From the NCBI RefSeq assembly GCF_947488465.1, contig NZ_CANKZA010000004.1, positions 292,279-356,278 of the forward strand: DNA of 64,000 bases, given 5' to 3'. The notes under the pieces are model-generated. The model had not been told where the DNA came from, made no database searches, and worked only from the letters and a program-made list of their open reading frames with translations. The stretch is from an uncultured Microbacterium sp. GTDB lineage: Bacteria > Actinomycetota > Actinomycetes > Actinomycetales > Microbacteriaceae. Positions 28,481 to 37,800 of the stretch are shown piece after piece (the stretch's first letter is position 1; the number at the start of each line of letters is the position of its first letter). The position numbers and the translations under genes were made by a program.

Positions 28481-28845
28481 CGACTGTCCCGCTCTCGGCG
28501 AACCGTCACACTGACATCGCCGAAAGCGACCGTGATCGGCGCCTGCGGCTTGTGGATCGTTGCCTCGACGGCATCCACCCGTCCATAACCGAGCGCCACC
28601 CCGGCGATGCGTTCGGCCAGCGTCTCGAGGAGGTTCACCGGCTCCCCCGCGAGCACGGCCGCGACCTGCTCGGCCAGGTCGCCGTAGTGGATCGTGTCGG
28701 CGACGTCGTCGGATGCCGCTGCGTCGCGGAGCGAGAGCTCGAGCACGACGTCGGCGACGAAGGTCTGTCCGTCCCGACGTTCATGGTCGTAGACGCCGTG
28801 ATATCCGGTCGCCCGGATGCCGGTGAGCGTGATGCGGTCGGTCAT
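28477..28845 (-). CDS. folB: Dihydroneopterin aldolase
   Basis: A 122-residue enzyme that cleaves dihydroneopterin to the HPPK substrate. It starts MTDRITLTGIRATGYHGVYD, with the conserved YHGV segment and catalytic Glu region, and ends with a KPQAPITVAFGDVSV strand. The ATG at 28843-28845 overlaps the folP stop by 4 bp. Confidence 0.93.
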   Translation of the reverse strand: MTDRITLTGIRATGYHGVYDHERRDGQTFVADVVLELSLRDAAASDDVADTIHYGDLAEQVAAVLAGEPVNLLETLAERIAGVALGYGRVDAVEATIHKPQAPITVAFGDVSVTVRRERDSR

Positions 28846-29645
28846 GATCCCTCTCCTGATCCGGCCCACGTGCGCCAGGTGCGCAGTGCGAGTCGGGTGC
28901 TTGCGACGTCGTGCACGCGCACGGCCCACGCTCCGGCCTGTGCGGCCAGGACGCTCGTGACCGCCGTCGCGAGGTCTTTGTCTTTCTCCCGCGAGCCGGC
29001 GACCTCGGCGATCATCCGCTTGCGACTCGTGCCGACGAGCACACGATGCCCCTGTACGGTGAGCCGCGCAAGCTCCCGGGCCAGCCGCCAATTGTCGGCC
29101 GGTTCTTTGCCGAACCCGAACCCCGGATCGAGGATGATCCGTTCGCGGGCGATGCCGGCATCCATCGCCGCCTGCGCGCGCACACCGAGTTCGCCGATGA
29201 CCTCACCGACGATGTCGTCGTACCGGGCCCGGGCGTACATATCGGCCGAGTGGCCGCGCCAGTGCTGCACGACGATGTCGGCGTCCGTCGTCGCGACGGC
29301 GCGCAGCATGTCGGGGTCGGCGAGCCCGCCCGAGACATCGTTGACGATCCGCGCGCCGGCGGCGACGGCAGCGAGCGCCGTGCTCGCGTTCATGGTGTCG
29401 ATGCTGACACGAGGTGCTGACGGCGCCGCGACGGCGCGGATGAGGTCGAGCACCCGCTCCTGCTCGATCTCGGGGGTCACCCGCGTCGCGCCCGGCCGCG
29501 TCGACTCGCCGCCGACGTCGACGATGTCCGCACCGGCCGCGGCGAGCGCACGCGCGTGCGCGATCGCCTCGTCGAGACCGAGGAACTGTCCGCCGTCGCT
29601 GAACGAGTCCGGGGTCACATTCAGGATCCCCATCACGAGGGTCAT
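28842..29645 (-). CDS. folP: Dihydropteroate synthase
   Basis: A 267-residue TIM-barrel enzyme that condenses p-aminobenzoate with the pterin diphosphate; it is the sulfonamide target. Key motifs are MGILNVTPDSFSDGG, DVGGESTRPGA, NDVSGG, DPGFGFGK and GTSRKRMI. The ATG at 29643-29645 overlaps the folE stop by one base (TGATG), so it is coupled to folE. Confidence 0.95.
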   Translation of the reverse strand: MTLVMGILNVTPDSFSDGGQFLGLDEAIAHARALAAAGADIVDVGGESTRPGATRVTPEIEQERVLDLIRAVAAPSAPRVSIDTMNASTALAAVAAGARIVNDVSGGLADPDMLRAVATTDADIVVQHWRGHSADMYARARYDDIVGEVIGELGVRAQAAMDAGIARERIILDPGFGFGKEPADNWRLARELARLTVQGHRVLVGTSRKRMIAEVAGSREKDKDLATAVTSVLAAQAGAWAVRVHDVASTRLALRTWRTWAGSGEGS

Positions 29646-30235
29646 CAGGGCGTCGATCCGGTCAGGAGCGCAATGATCTCGGCGCGCGCCGCAGGGTCGG
29701 CCAGTTCGCCGCGCGCGGCGATCGTGAGGGTGGATGCTTCGCTTTGCCGGCCACCGCGCGTCGTGACGCACTGGTGCACCGCGTCGAGGACGACCAGCAC
29801 ACCGCGCGCGTCGAGCGAGGCGTCGATCGTGTCGGCGATCTGCTCGCCGAGACGCTCCTGCACCTGTGGGCGAGCGGAGAGCGTGTCGATGACCTTCGGC
29901 AGCGCGCCAAGCCCCACAACCTGTTCCCCGGGCAGGTAGGCGACATGCGCGTGTCCGGTGAACGGCAGGAGGTGATGCTCGCAGACCGAGCGGAAGCGCA
30001 CGCCGCGCAGGAGAACCGCGCCCGAGGGGAGCGTGTCGGGGGCCGGGCCCCGCGAGACGGAGATGGTGTGCGCGAGCGGAGCCGCGGCATCCTCCCCCAC
30101 CCCGGCGAAGAACTCAGCGTACGTGTCGGCGACGCGCTGCGGGGTCGCCTTCAGCCCCGGGCGGTCGGGATCTTCCCCGATCGCGGCGAGGATGTCGCGC
30201 ACGGCTGCAGCGACGCGGTCTCGATCGACGGCCAC
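29645..30235 (-). CDS. folE: GTP cyclohydrolase I
   Basis: A 196-residue enzyme that opens GTP to dihydroneopterin triphosphate, the first folate step. Zinc and catalytic residues sit in RFRSVCEHHLLPFTGHAHV and VDDQHTAR-equivalent positions (QCVTTRGGRQSEASTLT). The GTG at 30233-30235, 10 bp after the ftsH stop, gives a family-like N-terminus (VAVDRDRVAAAVRDILAAIG). Confidence 0.94.
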   Translation of the reverse strand: MAVDRDRVAAAVRDILAAIGEDPDRPGLKATPQRVADTYAEFFAGVGEDAAAPLAHTISVSRGPAPDTLPSGAVLLRGVRFRSVCEHHLLPFTGHAHVAYLPGEQVVGLGALPKVIDTLSARPQVQERLGEQIADTIDASLDARGVLVVLDAVHQCVTTRGGRQSEASTLTIAARGELADPAARAEIIALLTGSTP

Positions 30236-30245
30236 GTGACGAAGC

Positions 30246-32252
30246 CTAGGCGGTCGCGGGTCGCGCCTGCCCGGTCGCGTGATGTGCCGGCGCCTTCTCG
30301 GCGGCCGGCGCCGCCTCGTACGACGTCGACGCGGCGAGTCCGGCATCCTGACGGCGCGGCACGTCGACCGGCGGGAGCGTCGATACGGGACGCTCGGACG
30401 ACGACAACCATTGCGGGCGCGGCGGGAGCTTCTTGACGTCCTTGAAGATCTCCGCGAGCTCGATGTGGTCGAGCGTCTCCTTCTCGAGGAGCTCCAGGGC
30501 CAGCTTGTCGAGCACGTCCCGGTTGGCGTTGATGACTTCGTACGCTTCGTTGTGCGCCTGCTCGATGAGCGAACGCACCTCGGCGTCGACCCGTTCGGCG
30601 ATGCGCTCGCTGAAGTCACGGCCGTGGCCCATGTCGCGGCCCATGAAGACCTCGCCCGACGAGGAGCCGAGCTTGACGGGCCCGACATCCATCGTCATGC
30701 CGTACTCGGTGACCATCTTGCGGGCGATCCCCGTGGCCTTCTCGATGTCGTTGCTCGCGCCGGTCGTCGGATCGTGGAAGACGATCTCCTCCGCGACGCG
30801 GCCGCCCATCGCGTAGGTGAGCTGATCTTGCAGCTCGTTGCGGGTGATGGAGTACTTGTCGTCGAGCGGCAACACCATCGTGTAGCCGAGGGCCTTGCCG
30901 CGCGGGAGGATGGTGACCTTGGTCACCGGATCGGTGTTGTTCATCGCCGCGGCGGCGAGCGCGTGCCCACCCTCGTGGTACGCCGTGATGAGCTTCTCCT
31001 TGTCGCGCATGACGCGCGTGCGGCGCTGCGGACCGGCGATGACTCGGTCGATCGCCTCGTCGAGGGCGCGCATGTCGATCAGCTGCGCATTGCTCCGCGC
31101 GGTGAGGAGCGCGGCTTCATTGAGGACGTTCGCGAGGTCGGCACCGGTGAAGCCCGGGGTCTTTCGCGCGACGACCGAGAGGTCCACCGAGCTCGCGAGG
31201 GGCTTGCCGCGCCCATGGACTTCGAGGATCCGCTGGCGTCCCTTGAGGTCGGGCGCGTCGACACCGATCTGCCGGTCGAACCGGCCGGGACGCAGGAGTG
31301 CGGGGTCGAGGATGTCGGGGCGGTTCGTCGCCGCGATCACGAGGACGGATGCCTTCGGATCGAACCCGTCCATCTCCACGAGCATCTGGTTGAGGGTCTG
31401 CTCACGTTCGTCGTGGCCACCGCCCATACCCGCGCCGCGGTGACGGCCGACCGCGTCGATCTCATCGATGAAGATGATCGCCGGGGCGTTCTCCTTGGCC
31501 TGCGTGAAGAGGTCGCGCACGCGGCTTGCACCGACCCCGACGAACATCTCGACGAAGTCGGAGCCTGAGATCGAGTAGAACGGCACGCCCGCCTCGCCCG
31601 CGACGGCGCGCGCGAGCAGGGTCTTTCCCGTTCCGGGAGGGCCGTACAGCAGCACGCCCTTCGGAATGCGGGCACCGACCGCCTGGAACTTCGCCGGGTC
31701 CTTCAGGAAGTCCTTGATCTCCTGCATCTCCTCGATCGCCTCGTCGGCGCCGGCGACATCGGCGAACGTGACGGTGGGAGTCTCCTTGGTCACGAGCTTG
31801 GCCCGCGACTTGCCGAACTGCATGACCTTGCTGTTGCCGCCTTGAGCGGCGGAGAAGAAGAACCAGAAGAGCACGCCGAGCAGGAGCAGCGGCAACAGGA
31901 GCGACAGCATGCTCTCGAAGAAGGTCGTGCGCGGCACGACGTCGTCGAAACCGTCCGCCGGATTGGCGGCATCGATCGCCGCGACGACCTCGTCGGAGCG
32001 CGCGCTCACGTAGTAGAACTGCACGTTCGACGAGCCTTCGAACTCGCTCGACAGCGTCAGGTCGACGCGCTGGTCACCGTCGGTGTTGGTGACCTCCGTG
32101 ACGGTGTCGCCCGACAAGAGCTCGAGGCCCTGCTGCGTCGTGATCTGCTTCGCACCCGTGAGGGTCGAGATCAGCGACATGCCGATGAGCAAAAGGGCGC
32201 CGATGAGCAACACGTAGATGAACGGATTGCGCGCGAGCTTCTTGAAATCCAT
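30246..32252 (-). CDS. ftsH: ATP-dependent zinc metalloprotease FtsH
   Basis: A 668-residue membrane-anchored AAA protease that degrades misfolded membrane proteins. Two N-terminal helices (about residues 11-30 and 112-132) flank an extracytoplasmic domain. The AAA domain has Walker A GPPGTGKT, Walker B IIFIDEID and a second region of homology. The peptidase domain has HEGGHA as the zinc site. An Ala/Pro-rich C-terminal tail of about 40 residues is usual for actinobacteria. It lies between hpt and folE, the conserved order. Confidence 0.97.
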   Translation of the reverse strand: MDFKKLARNPFIYVLLIGALLLIGMSLISTLTGAKQITTQQGLELLSGDTVTEVTNTDGDQRVDLTLSSEFEGSSNVQFYYVSARSDEVVAAIDAANPADGFDDVVPRTTFFESMLSLLLPLLLLGVLFWFFFSAAQGGNSKVMQFGKSRAKLVTKETPTVTFADVAGADEAIEEMQEIKDFLKDPAKFQAVGARIPKGVLLYGPPGTGKTLLARAVAGEAGVPFYSISGSDFVEMFVGVGASRVRDLFTQAKENAPAIIFIDEIDAVGRHRGAGMGGGHDEREQTLNQMLVEMDGFDPKASVLVIAATNRPDILDPALLRPGRFDRQIGVDAPDLKGRQRILEVHGRGKPLASSVDLSVVARKTPGFTGADLANVLNEAALLTARSNAQLIDMRALDEAIDRVIAGPQRRTRVMRDKEKLITAYHEGGHALAAAAMNNTDPVTKVTILPRGKALGYTMVLPLDDKYSITRNELQDQLTYAMGGRVAEEIVFHDPTTGASNDIEKATGIARKMVTEYGMTMDVGPVKLGSSSGEVFMGRDMGHGRDFSERIAERVDAEVRSLIEQAHNEAYEVINANRDVLDKLALELLEKETLDHIELAEIFKDVKKLPPRPQWLSSSERPVSTLPPVDVPRRQDAGLAASTSYEAAPAAEKAPAHHATGQARPATA

Positions 32253-32318
32253 GGTCCGCTCAGGCTACATCGGCGGGCCTATGCGGGGACTGTGCATTCG
32301 CGCAGGGCGAACCCGAGC

Positions 32319-32338
32319 GGATGCCGTGCACGGCATCC
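32319..32338. repeat. Perfect 20-bp palindrome between hpt and ftsH
   Basis: GGATGCCGTGCACGGCATCC is a perfect palindrome in the 208-bp gap between hpt and ftsH. It could act as a hairpin ending hpt transcription (no U-tract) or as a protein site. The rest of the gap holds no gene. Confidence 0.5.
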
Positions 32339-32460
32339 CCCACCGGTGTCATGACTGTCTCCGCAGAATGTCGCGAACTGCGCAGCCCAACCGGCCGATC
32401 GGTGCGGAGATGTGGACAATCTGCAGTGATCGTGACGGGTGGATGCCGGGAAGCCGCCCG

Positions 32461-33012
32461 TCAGCTGTAGACGTGCGGCGCAAGCACCGCGACGTCGCGG
32501 AGGTTGCGATACTTCTCGGCGTAGTCCAGGCCGTAGCCGACGACGAAGTCATTGGGGATATCGAAGCCGACATAACGGCAGTCGATCTCGACCTTGGCGG
32601 CATCCGGCTTGCGCAGCAGCGCCAGCACCTCGACGGACTCCGCCCCCCGCGAGGCGAAGTTCTCCAGCAGCCAGCTGAGGGTGAGGCCGGAGTCGATGAT
32701 GTCCTCGACGATCAGCACGTGCTTGCCGGTCAGGTCAGTGTCGAGGTCTTTGCGGATCTGCACGACGCCGCTCGATTTCGTCCCGGCGCCGTAGGAGGAA
32801 ACGGCCATCCAGTCCATCGAGATGTGACGCGGGAGTCGGCGCGCGAAGTCTGCCATCACCATCACGGCACCCTTGAGCACGCCGACGAGCAACAGCTCGC
32901 TGCCGTCGTAGTCGGCGGTCACTCGTGTCGCGAGCTCTTCGAGCTTCTCGTGGATCTGTTCCTCGGTCACCAGAACCGTGGACAGCTGGTCAGCGATGTC
33001 GGCCGCGCGCAT
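32461..33012 (-). CDS. hpt: Hypoxanthine phosphoribosyltransferase
   Basis: A 183-residue purine salvage enzyme that makes IMP or GMP from hypoxanthine or guanine with PRPP. The PRPP-binding loop VLIVEDIIDSGLTLSWLL and the early LLLVGVLKGAVMVMADFARR motif are intact. It belongs to the conserved tilS-hpt-ftsH-folE neighbourhood, though here an opposite-strand DUF937 gene separates it from tilS. Confidence 0.95.
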   Translation of the reverse strand: MRAADIADQLSTVLVTEEQIHEKLEELATRVTADYDGSELLLVGVLKGAVMVMADFARRLPRHISMDWMAVSSYGAGTKSSGVVQIRKDLDTDLTGKHVLIVEDIIDSGLTLSWLLENFASRGAESVEVLALLRKPDAAKVEIDCRYVGFDIPNDFVVGYGLDYAEKYRNLRDVAVLAPHVYS

Positions 33013-33134
33013 GGATCGAGCCTACTGCGCCCGTCCGGCGAGCGAGCATCGCAGGGTGACACCGCTCCCACATCACCCCTAGACTGTCGCGCAATCGGGC
33101 AGGACGCCCGCGGGGACAACGTAGGGAGCCTGGC

Positions 33135-33659
33135 GTGGCTGGACTGGATGACATTCTCAAAATGCTGCCGATCGATCAGATCGCCGCGAAGCTCGGGGTC
33201 GACCCGGGAACGGCCGCCGCCGCGGTCGAGCAGGGCGGCGGCGCGATTCTCAGCGGCCTGCAGAAGAACGCCGAGACGCCCGAGGGTGCGTCGGCGATCG
33301 AAGCCGCGCTCGGCAAGCACGCCGGTGTCGGCGACGCGGTCGATGTGGATGCCCTGGACACCGCCGACGGCGAGAAGATCCTCGGCCACGTCTTCGGCGG
33401 CCGGGAGCAACAGGTCGCGCAGAGCCTCACCGAGGCGCCGCAGACCGCGGGCATCGACTTCGGCAAACTCCTCCCCATGCTCGCGCCGGTCGTGATGGGC
33501 ATGCTGGCCAAGAACCAGTCCGGCGGCGCGGCCTCGGCGGGCTCAGGCGGCGGCATCGGCGACCTGATCGGCGGTCTCCTGGGTGGCGGCGGTCAGCAGA
33601 CCGGCGGCGGCTTCGACATCGGTGGCCTGCTCGGGGGCCTCTTGGGCGGCAAGAAGTAG
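33135..33659 (+). CDS. DUF937 protein
   Basis: A 174-residue protein with an N-terminal DUF937 domain (MAGLDDILKMLPIDQIAAKL) and a low-complexity Gly-rich C-terminus (IGGLLGGLLGGKK). DUF937 proteins include YidB-like proteins of unknown function. It starts with GTG and is transcribed against its neighbours, between tilS and hpt, interrupting the usual gene pair. Confidence 0.78.
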   Translation: MAGLDDILKMLPIDQIAAKLGVDPGTAAAAVEQGGGAILSGLQKNAETPEGASAIEAALGKHAGVGDAVDVDALDTADGEKILGHVFGGREQQVAQSLTEAPQTAGIDFGKLLPMLAPVVMGMLAKNQSGGAASAGSGGGIGDLIGGLLGGGGQQTGGGFDIGGLLGGLLGGKK

Positions 33660-33673
33660 CGGATGCCGCAGCG

Positions 33674-34663
33674 TTACGCCGCGGCGGTGAACTCGATCAC
33701 CGCGCCGCGGCGTGACGCACGGCAGCCGGGCAGGTCGATCGGACCCTGCCCGCGCCAGTCGGTGACCAGCCGCGCGACTTCGATCGTCTGCGCTCGGGTC
33801 AGGCTCTGACCGAATTCGCTGTGGACGACGTGCCGGATGATCCGATTCCGGAGCGCCGCGGGGTTGGCCGCCAGTGCCGCCACCGACACGGCGATACCCG
33901 CTTCGGCCGGCTCCACGATGTCTTCGATCGTTTCGTCGATCATCTCGGCGAACGCCGCGGCATCCTCCCGCAACTGCTCGGCGGTGCGCGCCAGCGCCTC
34001 GGCGACGCCGGGGCCGAGTCCGTCCTCGAGCACCGGCAGGACGTCTTGACGCACCCGCACCCGCAAGAATCGGCGATCGAGGTTGTGCGGGTCGTGCCAC
34101 GCGGGAAGCCCCTGCGCGACACACGCGGCCCGGGTCGCCTCGCGGCGGACCCCCAGGAGCGGACGCAGCCAGACCAGGTCGTCGTCGTGGCGAAGGGGGG
34201 CCATCCCCGCCAGGCTCGTGGCGCCGGAGCCGCGGGCGAGGCCGATGAGGACCGTCTCGGCCTGGTCGTCGAGCGTGTGCGCCAGCAGGATCGTGCGCGC
34301 GCCAGCGGTGTATGCCGCATCCCGCAGAGCCGTGCGACGCGCGTCACGCGCGGCCGCCTCGAGTCCGCCGTCCCCGCCGACCGTGACCCGGACCGTGCGG
34401 GCCTCGAGCCCGAGCTGCTGTGCGGCGGCGACCGCTCGCGTCGCGACGATGTCGGAACCGGACTGCAGCCCATGATCGATGACCACCGCCGTCGCCGCTA
34501 TCCCAAGCTTCGGCGCCTCGAAGGCGACCGCTGCGGTGAGGGCGAGCGAGTCGGCGCCGCCGGAAAGCCCGATCACGACCGGCCCGTCGACGCCGGCGAG
34601 CGCTGCCCGCACGGCGCGGCGGATCTCGGCGACGGCGGGATCGAGGCCTGGTCGGTGCTCCAT
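33674..34663 (-). CDS. tilS: tRNA(Ile)-lysidine synthetase
   Basis: A 329-residue PP-loop ATPase that converts C34 of the AUA-reading tRNA-Ile to lysidine. The PP-loop VVIGLSGGADSLALTAA is near residue 30, with LLAHTLDDQAETVLIGLARG downstream. It has the short C-terminus of actinobacterial TilS. It is the first gene of the hpt/ftsH/fol operon region, here separated by the DUF937 gene. Confidence 0.94.
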   Translation of the reverse strand: MEHRPGLDPAVAEIRRAVRAALAGVDGPVVIGLSGGADSLALTAAVAFEAPKLGIAATAVVIDHGLQSGSDIVATRAVAAAQQLGLEARTVRVTVGGDGGLEAAARDARRTALRDAAYTAGARTILLAHTLDDQAETVLIGLARGSGATSLAGMAPLRHDDDLVWLRPLLGVRREATRAACVAQGLPAWHDPHNLDRRFLRVRVRQDVLPVLEDGLGPGVAEALARTAEQLREDAAAFAEMIDETIEDIVEPAEAGIAVSVAALAANPAALRNRIIRHVVHSEFGQSLTRAQTIEVARLVTDWRGQGPIDLPGCRASRRGAVIEFTAAA

Positions 34664-34729
34664 GCCCCCACGCTATCGCCGCGATTGCGCCTCTCACTCG
34701 GCCGCGCCGTCCGCTGTCCCCCGCCCCCC

Positions 34730-34832
34730 CCGGTCCGTATTCAGTCTGCGCGCATGCCACTTATCCCGCTGAACCCCGGAAGGACGAGGGTGCGGCGACA
34801 TCGTGTCAGCAGCGAGACTGAATATGGACCGG
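34730..34832. repeat. Long-range inverted repeat between tilS and ppa
   Basis: CCGGTCCGTATTCAGTCT (34730-34747) and its near-complement at 34815-34832 form 18-bp arms with one mismatch, 67 bp apart. The segment lies in the divergent intergenic region and has no coding frame. It may fold into a cruciform or be a non-autonomous repeat such as a MITE or REP. Confidence 0.55.
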
Positions 34833-34929
34833 CCAGTCCGCAAGCCGGTGGCACCTGGGCGCCCGGGGACCCGGCGCACTAGGCTGGTCGACGGCATTCC
34901 GCCACGACTTTTCCCGAAGGAGCAACACC

Positions 34930-35463
34930 ATGGGTGCGTACGACGCCGTCATCGAAATCCCGCGGGGCAGCCGCGTCAAGTACGAGGTCGACCACGGCAC
35001 CGGCCGGGTCTTCCTCGACCGCATCTTGTTCACCCCGATGGGCTACCCGGCCAACTACGGCTTCTTCGAGAACACGCTGGGGGAAGACGGCGACCCGCTC
35101 GACGTGCTGCTGCTCCTCGACCGCGACCTGTACCCGGGCGTGCTCGCGAAGGTCCGCCCCGTCGGCGTGCTGAAGATGAGCGACGAGGCCGGCGGCGACG
35201 ACAAGGTTGTCGCCGTGCTCGCGAAGGACCCGCGCTGGGCGCACGTCCAGGACGTCGACGACCTCGACGAGTGGACGAAGGGCGAGATCAACCACTTCTT
35301 CGAGCACTACAAGGACCTCGAGCCCGGCAAGTGGGTCAAGGTCGACGAGTGGGCGAACGCGGCCGAGGCCGAGCGGCTCGTCAGCGAGGCGTTCGACCGC
35401 TTCGAGGAGCACGAGGGTCAGACCAAGACCCAGGGTGAGGGCGAAGCTCCCAACAGCCTCTGA
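34930..35463 (+). CDS. ppa: Inorganic pyrophosphatase (family I)
   Basis: A 177-residue soluble enzyme that hydrolyses pyrophosphate to drive biosynthesis. Conserved pieces are MGAYDAVIEIPRGSRVKYEV, GYPANYGFFENTLGEDGDPLD (split around the Asp cluster) and KVDEWANAAEAERLV. AAGGAG lies 8 nt before the ATG. It is a single gene followed by a strong hairpin. Confidence 0.95.
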   Translation: MGAYDAVIEIPRGSRVKYEVDHGTGRVFLDRILFTPMGYPANYGFFENTLGEDGDPLDVLLLLDRDLYPGVLAKVRPVGVLKMSDEAGGDDKVVAVLAKDPRWAHVQDVDDLDEWTKGEINHFFEHYKDLEPGKWVKVDEWANAAEAERLVSEAFDRFEEHEGQTKTQGEGEAPNSL

Positions 35464-35469
35464 GCTGTG

Positions 35470-35511
35470 AACGAAGAAGAGCGGATGCCGTGGCATCCGC
35501 TCTTCTTCGTT
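35470..35511. terminator. Bidirectional terminator between ppa and M23 gene
   Basis: A 20-bp perfect stem with a 2-base central gap, followed by TTTT on the plus strand, lies between the convergent ppa and M23 genes. It shares the AAGAGCGGATGC arm with the terminator after the metallopeptidase. Confidence 0.9.
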
Positions 35512-35523
35512 TTCGGGCAGCTG

Positions 35524-36933
35524 TCAGACCGAGACGCCGCGGTTGCGCAGGAACGGCGCGGGGTCGATCCGGACGCCCCCCGAATACACCTCGAAGTGCA
35601 GGTGGCAGCCGCTGGAGGCACCGGTGCTGCCGACATATGCGATGACCTGGCCTGCCGATACGGACTGGCCGACACCGACCGCATAGCCACCTGCGCGAAT
35701 ATGCGCATATCCGGTGACGATCCCGCCACCGTGGTCGATTTTGATGTAGTTGCCCCACGAGCCGCTGTAGGCGGCGAAGATGACGCGTCCGCTGGCGGCG
35801 GCATAAATCGAGTTGCCGCAGTTCGTCGCGAAGTCGATTCCGCGATGGTCGGTCACGCAGTATCCGTTGCCGCAGATCGTGCCGCGACCGCCGAACCACG
35901 AGCTGATCCAGCCGGAGGCCGGGCGTGCCCAGCCGCTCCCGCCGGACTGGCCGCCGGTGCCACCGCTGCTGCTTCCGCCGCCACCACCGCCGCCGCCTGC
36001 CGCGGCTGCCGCGGCTGCCGCTGCAGCGTCGGCAGCGGCCTGGGCGGCTGCGGCTGCGGCCGCCTGGCGTGCGGCTTCACGGGCCGCCGCTTCTCGGGCG
36101 AGGCGCGCCTGGCGCTCGGCTTCAACGCCAGCCTGATAGTCGGCGATCGTCTTGGCCGTCGTGTCCTTGAGGGCCGCCAGCTGGGCCTGCAGGGTACCGA
36201 GGTTCGCGGTCTGCGCGTCGAGAGCGGCCTGGGCGGCGGTGGCGGCATCCTGCGCGGCCACCATCTTCGCCTCGGCCTCCTTCTGCAGCTTGTCGCGCTC
36301 ATCACGGGCGACGGATGCCTGGTTGCTCAGGTTCTGGGCATTGTCGCGCGCGCTGACGGCGTCGGCATAGATCCCCCGGTTCGCCGCGACGAGCTTGTCC
36401 ATCGTGCCGAGCTTGGCGAGCAGGTCGTCGGCGCTCGCGGCAGAACCCGAGAAGAAGAGCTCGAGCGAGGCATCTTCGCTGCCGTTGCGATACTGCTGGG
36501 CAGCCAGGCGCCCGAGCTTGCCGGCGCTCTCCTGCGCACGGGCCGCTTCCGCGTCGGCCTGAGCCTGAAGGTCGGTCGCGCGGTACGCGGCGTCTTCGAA
36601 GGCTTCCTGCGCGGCGACGTATTCCGCGCCGAGACGCTCGGCCTCGGCCTGTTTGTAGGCGACATCGGCCTGCAGGGAGTTGATGAGTCCCTCGATGCGG
36701 CTCACCTCAGCGGCTTTGCTCGCCTCGTTGGACTTGGCGCGCTGCACGTCATCCCAGGAGGGATAGTCAGCGGCGAACGCCGCCGGCCCGAACGCGAGGC
36801 CCATCGCACCCACGCCCAGCACACCGAGGCCGATGGCCGCACGTCGACTCAGGGGGCCACGCAGCGCGCGAAGCTCTCGGGGCGTCGGCGCGCAGCCGCA
36901 GTCCTCCGCAGACACGCCGTCGTCGACACTCAC
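35524..36933 (-). CDS. Secreted M23 peptidoglycan endopeptidase with coiled coil
   Basis: A 469-residue exported protein. A twin-arginine-like signal (SRRAAIGLGVLGVGAMGLAF) precedes AFAAD. Residues about 60-300 form an Ala/Glu-rich coiled coil as in EnvC or RipA-type regulators, then a Gly/Ser linker, then an M23 domain with zinc ligands in DHRGIDFATNCG and the HLHFEV motif. It probably cleaves peptide cross-links during division or turnover. The start is GTG at 36931-36933. Confidence 0.9.
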   Translation of the reverse strand: MSVDDGVSAEDCGCAPTPRELRALRGPLSRRAAIGLGVLGVGAMGLAFGPAAFAADYPSWDDVQRAKSNEASKAAEVSRIEGLINSLQADVAYKQAEAERLGAEYVAAQEAFEDAAYRATDLQAQADAEAARAQESAGKLGRLAAQQYRNGSEDASLELFFSGSAASADDLLAKLGTMDKLVAANRGIYADAVSARDNAQNLSNQASVARDERDKLQKEAEAKMVAAQDAATAAQAALDAQTANLGTLQAQLAALKDTTAKTIADYQAGVEAERQARLAREAAAREAARQAAAAAAAQAAADAAAAAAAAAAGGGGGGGGSSSGGTGGQSGGSGWARPASGWISSWFGGRGTICGNGYCVTDHRGIDFATNCGNSIYAAASGRVIFAAYSGSWGNYIKIDHGGGIVTGYAHIRAGGYAVGVGQSVSAGQVIAYVGSTGASSGCHLHFEVYSGGVRIDPAPFLRNRGVSV

Positions 36934-37138
36934 CTCGGGCCCTTCGGTCGGGAACGCAACTCAAGCCACACTAACAACACCCGTCACATTCGCACCAGAG
37001 ACGGATGCCGGCACGGCGAGCACCCCTCATCCTCACGTGTTCTCGGGCAGATCGAGGCCTCCCACGCCCTCGATTTCCGGATCCGGAGAAAATTGCATAT
37101 GCTTGAGCGTCGGTAAGCGTGAACTTCCGGGTTCGCTC

Positions 37139-37211
37139 GGCCCCATCGTTTAGCGGCCTAGGACACCGCCCTTTCACGGCGGCAGCACGGGTTCGAATCC
37201 CGTTGGGGTCA
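37139..37211 (+). tRNA. tRNA-Glu (anticodon TTC)
   Basis: A 73-nt cloverleaf: acceptor GGCCCCA/TGGGGTC, D-arm TTTAGCGGCCTAGGAC, anticodon loop CCTTTCAC region with TTC, T-arm GGGTTCGAATCCC. CCA is not encoded. It is the first of three clustered tRNA genes. Confidence 0.95.
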
Positions 37212-37237
37212 CACTTACGACATAATTTAATACGCAT

Positions 37238-37311
37238 GGCCCTGTAGCGCAGTTGGTTAGCGTGCCGCCCTGTCACGGCGGAGGTCGCGGGTTCAAGTCC
37301 CGTCAGGGTCG
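37238..37311 (+). tRNA. tRNA-Asp (anticodon GTC)
   Basis: A 74-nt cloverleaf: acceptor GGCCCTG/CAGGGTC with discriminator G, anticodon loop CTGTCAC giving GTC, T-arm GGGTTCAAGTCCC. It lies 26 bp after tRNA-Glu. Confidence 0.95.
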
Positions 37312-37323
37312 CTCTGAGCGACG

Positions 37324-37350
37324 GGCCCTTTCTTTGAGAGGGCCTTTCGT
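37324..37350 (+). terminator. Terminator after tRNA-Asp
   Basis: A short hairpin (GGCCCT/AGGGCC) followed by TTTCGTTT lies directly after tRNA-Asp, consistent with an intrinsic terminator of the tRNA-Glu/Asp transcript. Confidence 0.6.
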
Positions 37351-37380
37351 TTCAGGAGTGACATTCTTCGGATGCCACTC

Positions 37381-37453
37381 GGCTCTGTAGCTCAGTTGGT
37401 AGAGCGCACGACTGAAAATCGTGAGGTCACGGGATCGACGCCCGTCGGAGCCA
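37381..37453 (+). tRNA. tRNA-Phe (anticodon GAA), AICE attachment site
   Basis: A 73-nt cloverleaf: acceptor GGCTCTG/CGGAGCC, anticodon loop CTGAAAA (GAA), discriminator A. Its 3' part from 37411 onward is duplicated perfectly at 54380-54423, showing that an element integrated here and restored a full-length tRNA at its left end. Confidence 0.96.
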
Positions 37454-37454
37454 C
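37411..37454 (+). repeat. attL, 44-bp direct repeat within tRNA-Phe
   Basis: Begins in the anticodon arm (ACTGAAAATCGTGAGG) and runs to one base past the tRNA 3' end. Identical to 54380-54423; the flanking bases differ on both sides. Confidence 0.95.
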
Positions 37455-37457
37455 TGG

Positions 37458-37490
37458 CCCTTCTTCAGGCTTCTACTGGAGGAGGGTCTT
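37458..37490 (+). terminator. Terminator after tRNA-Phe
   Basis: An 11-bp stem with G-U pairs (CCCTTCTTCAG/CTGGAGGAGGG), loop GCTTCTA and a following TCTTTT tract. The hairpin after attR at 54451-54479 has the identical 7-nt loop but a different stem, so the two ends carry diverged versions of one terminator. Confidence 0.75.
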
Positions 37491-37695
37491 TTATTTTGCC
37501 CGGTCAGACCTGATTTCCGAGCGCTCGTTGATCGAGCGCATCTACACTGGACACCCCAGTCGGATGGCCTCGTCTCTAGTTCGACAAGCGTCTTGGGCCG
37601 GAAATGGGCCGGGAGCGGCTCAAGAGTTGGCGCGATCGGTAAGTCCGGCGTCGCTTCCCCCGTTCGGGATCAGATCGGACACCACCCGTCACGGC

Positions 37696-37797
37696 GAGGG
37701 CTGTTGACTCTTTACAGCCCTCTGTCGGCGGGCTGTGCTACGTTTGCGGTATCAGACATCGCCCCCCTCTGAGCTTCGGCTCAAGGGGGCGATTTTC
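37696..37797 (+). ncRNA. Structured leader or small RNA with terminator, upstream of Abi gene
   Basis: Three stems are visible. GAGGGCTGT/ACAGCCCTC (37696-37722) competes for CAGCCC with GGGCTG (37715-37735). Downstream, TCGCCCCC/GGGGGCGA (37759-37766 and 37785-37792) encloses GAGC-UUCG-GCTC and is followed by TTTT, a textbook intrinsic terminator. It ends only 4-5 nt before the GTG start of the Abi gene and buries the AGGGGG SD-like sequence in its stem. RNA-guarded Abi systems (type III-like, abiF motif) use this layout. No match to a known RNA family can be claimed. Confidence 0.4.
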
Positions 37798-37800
37798 ATT

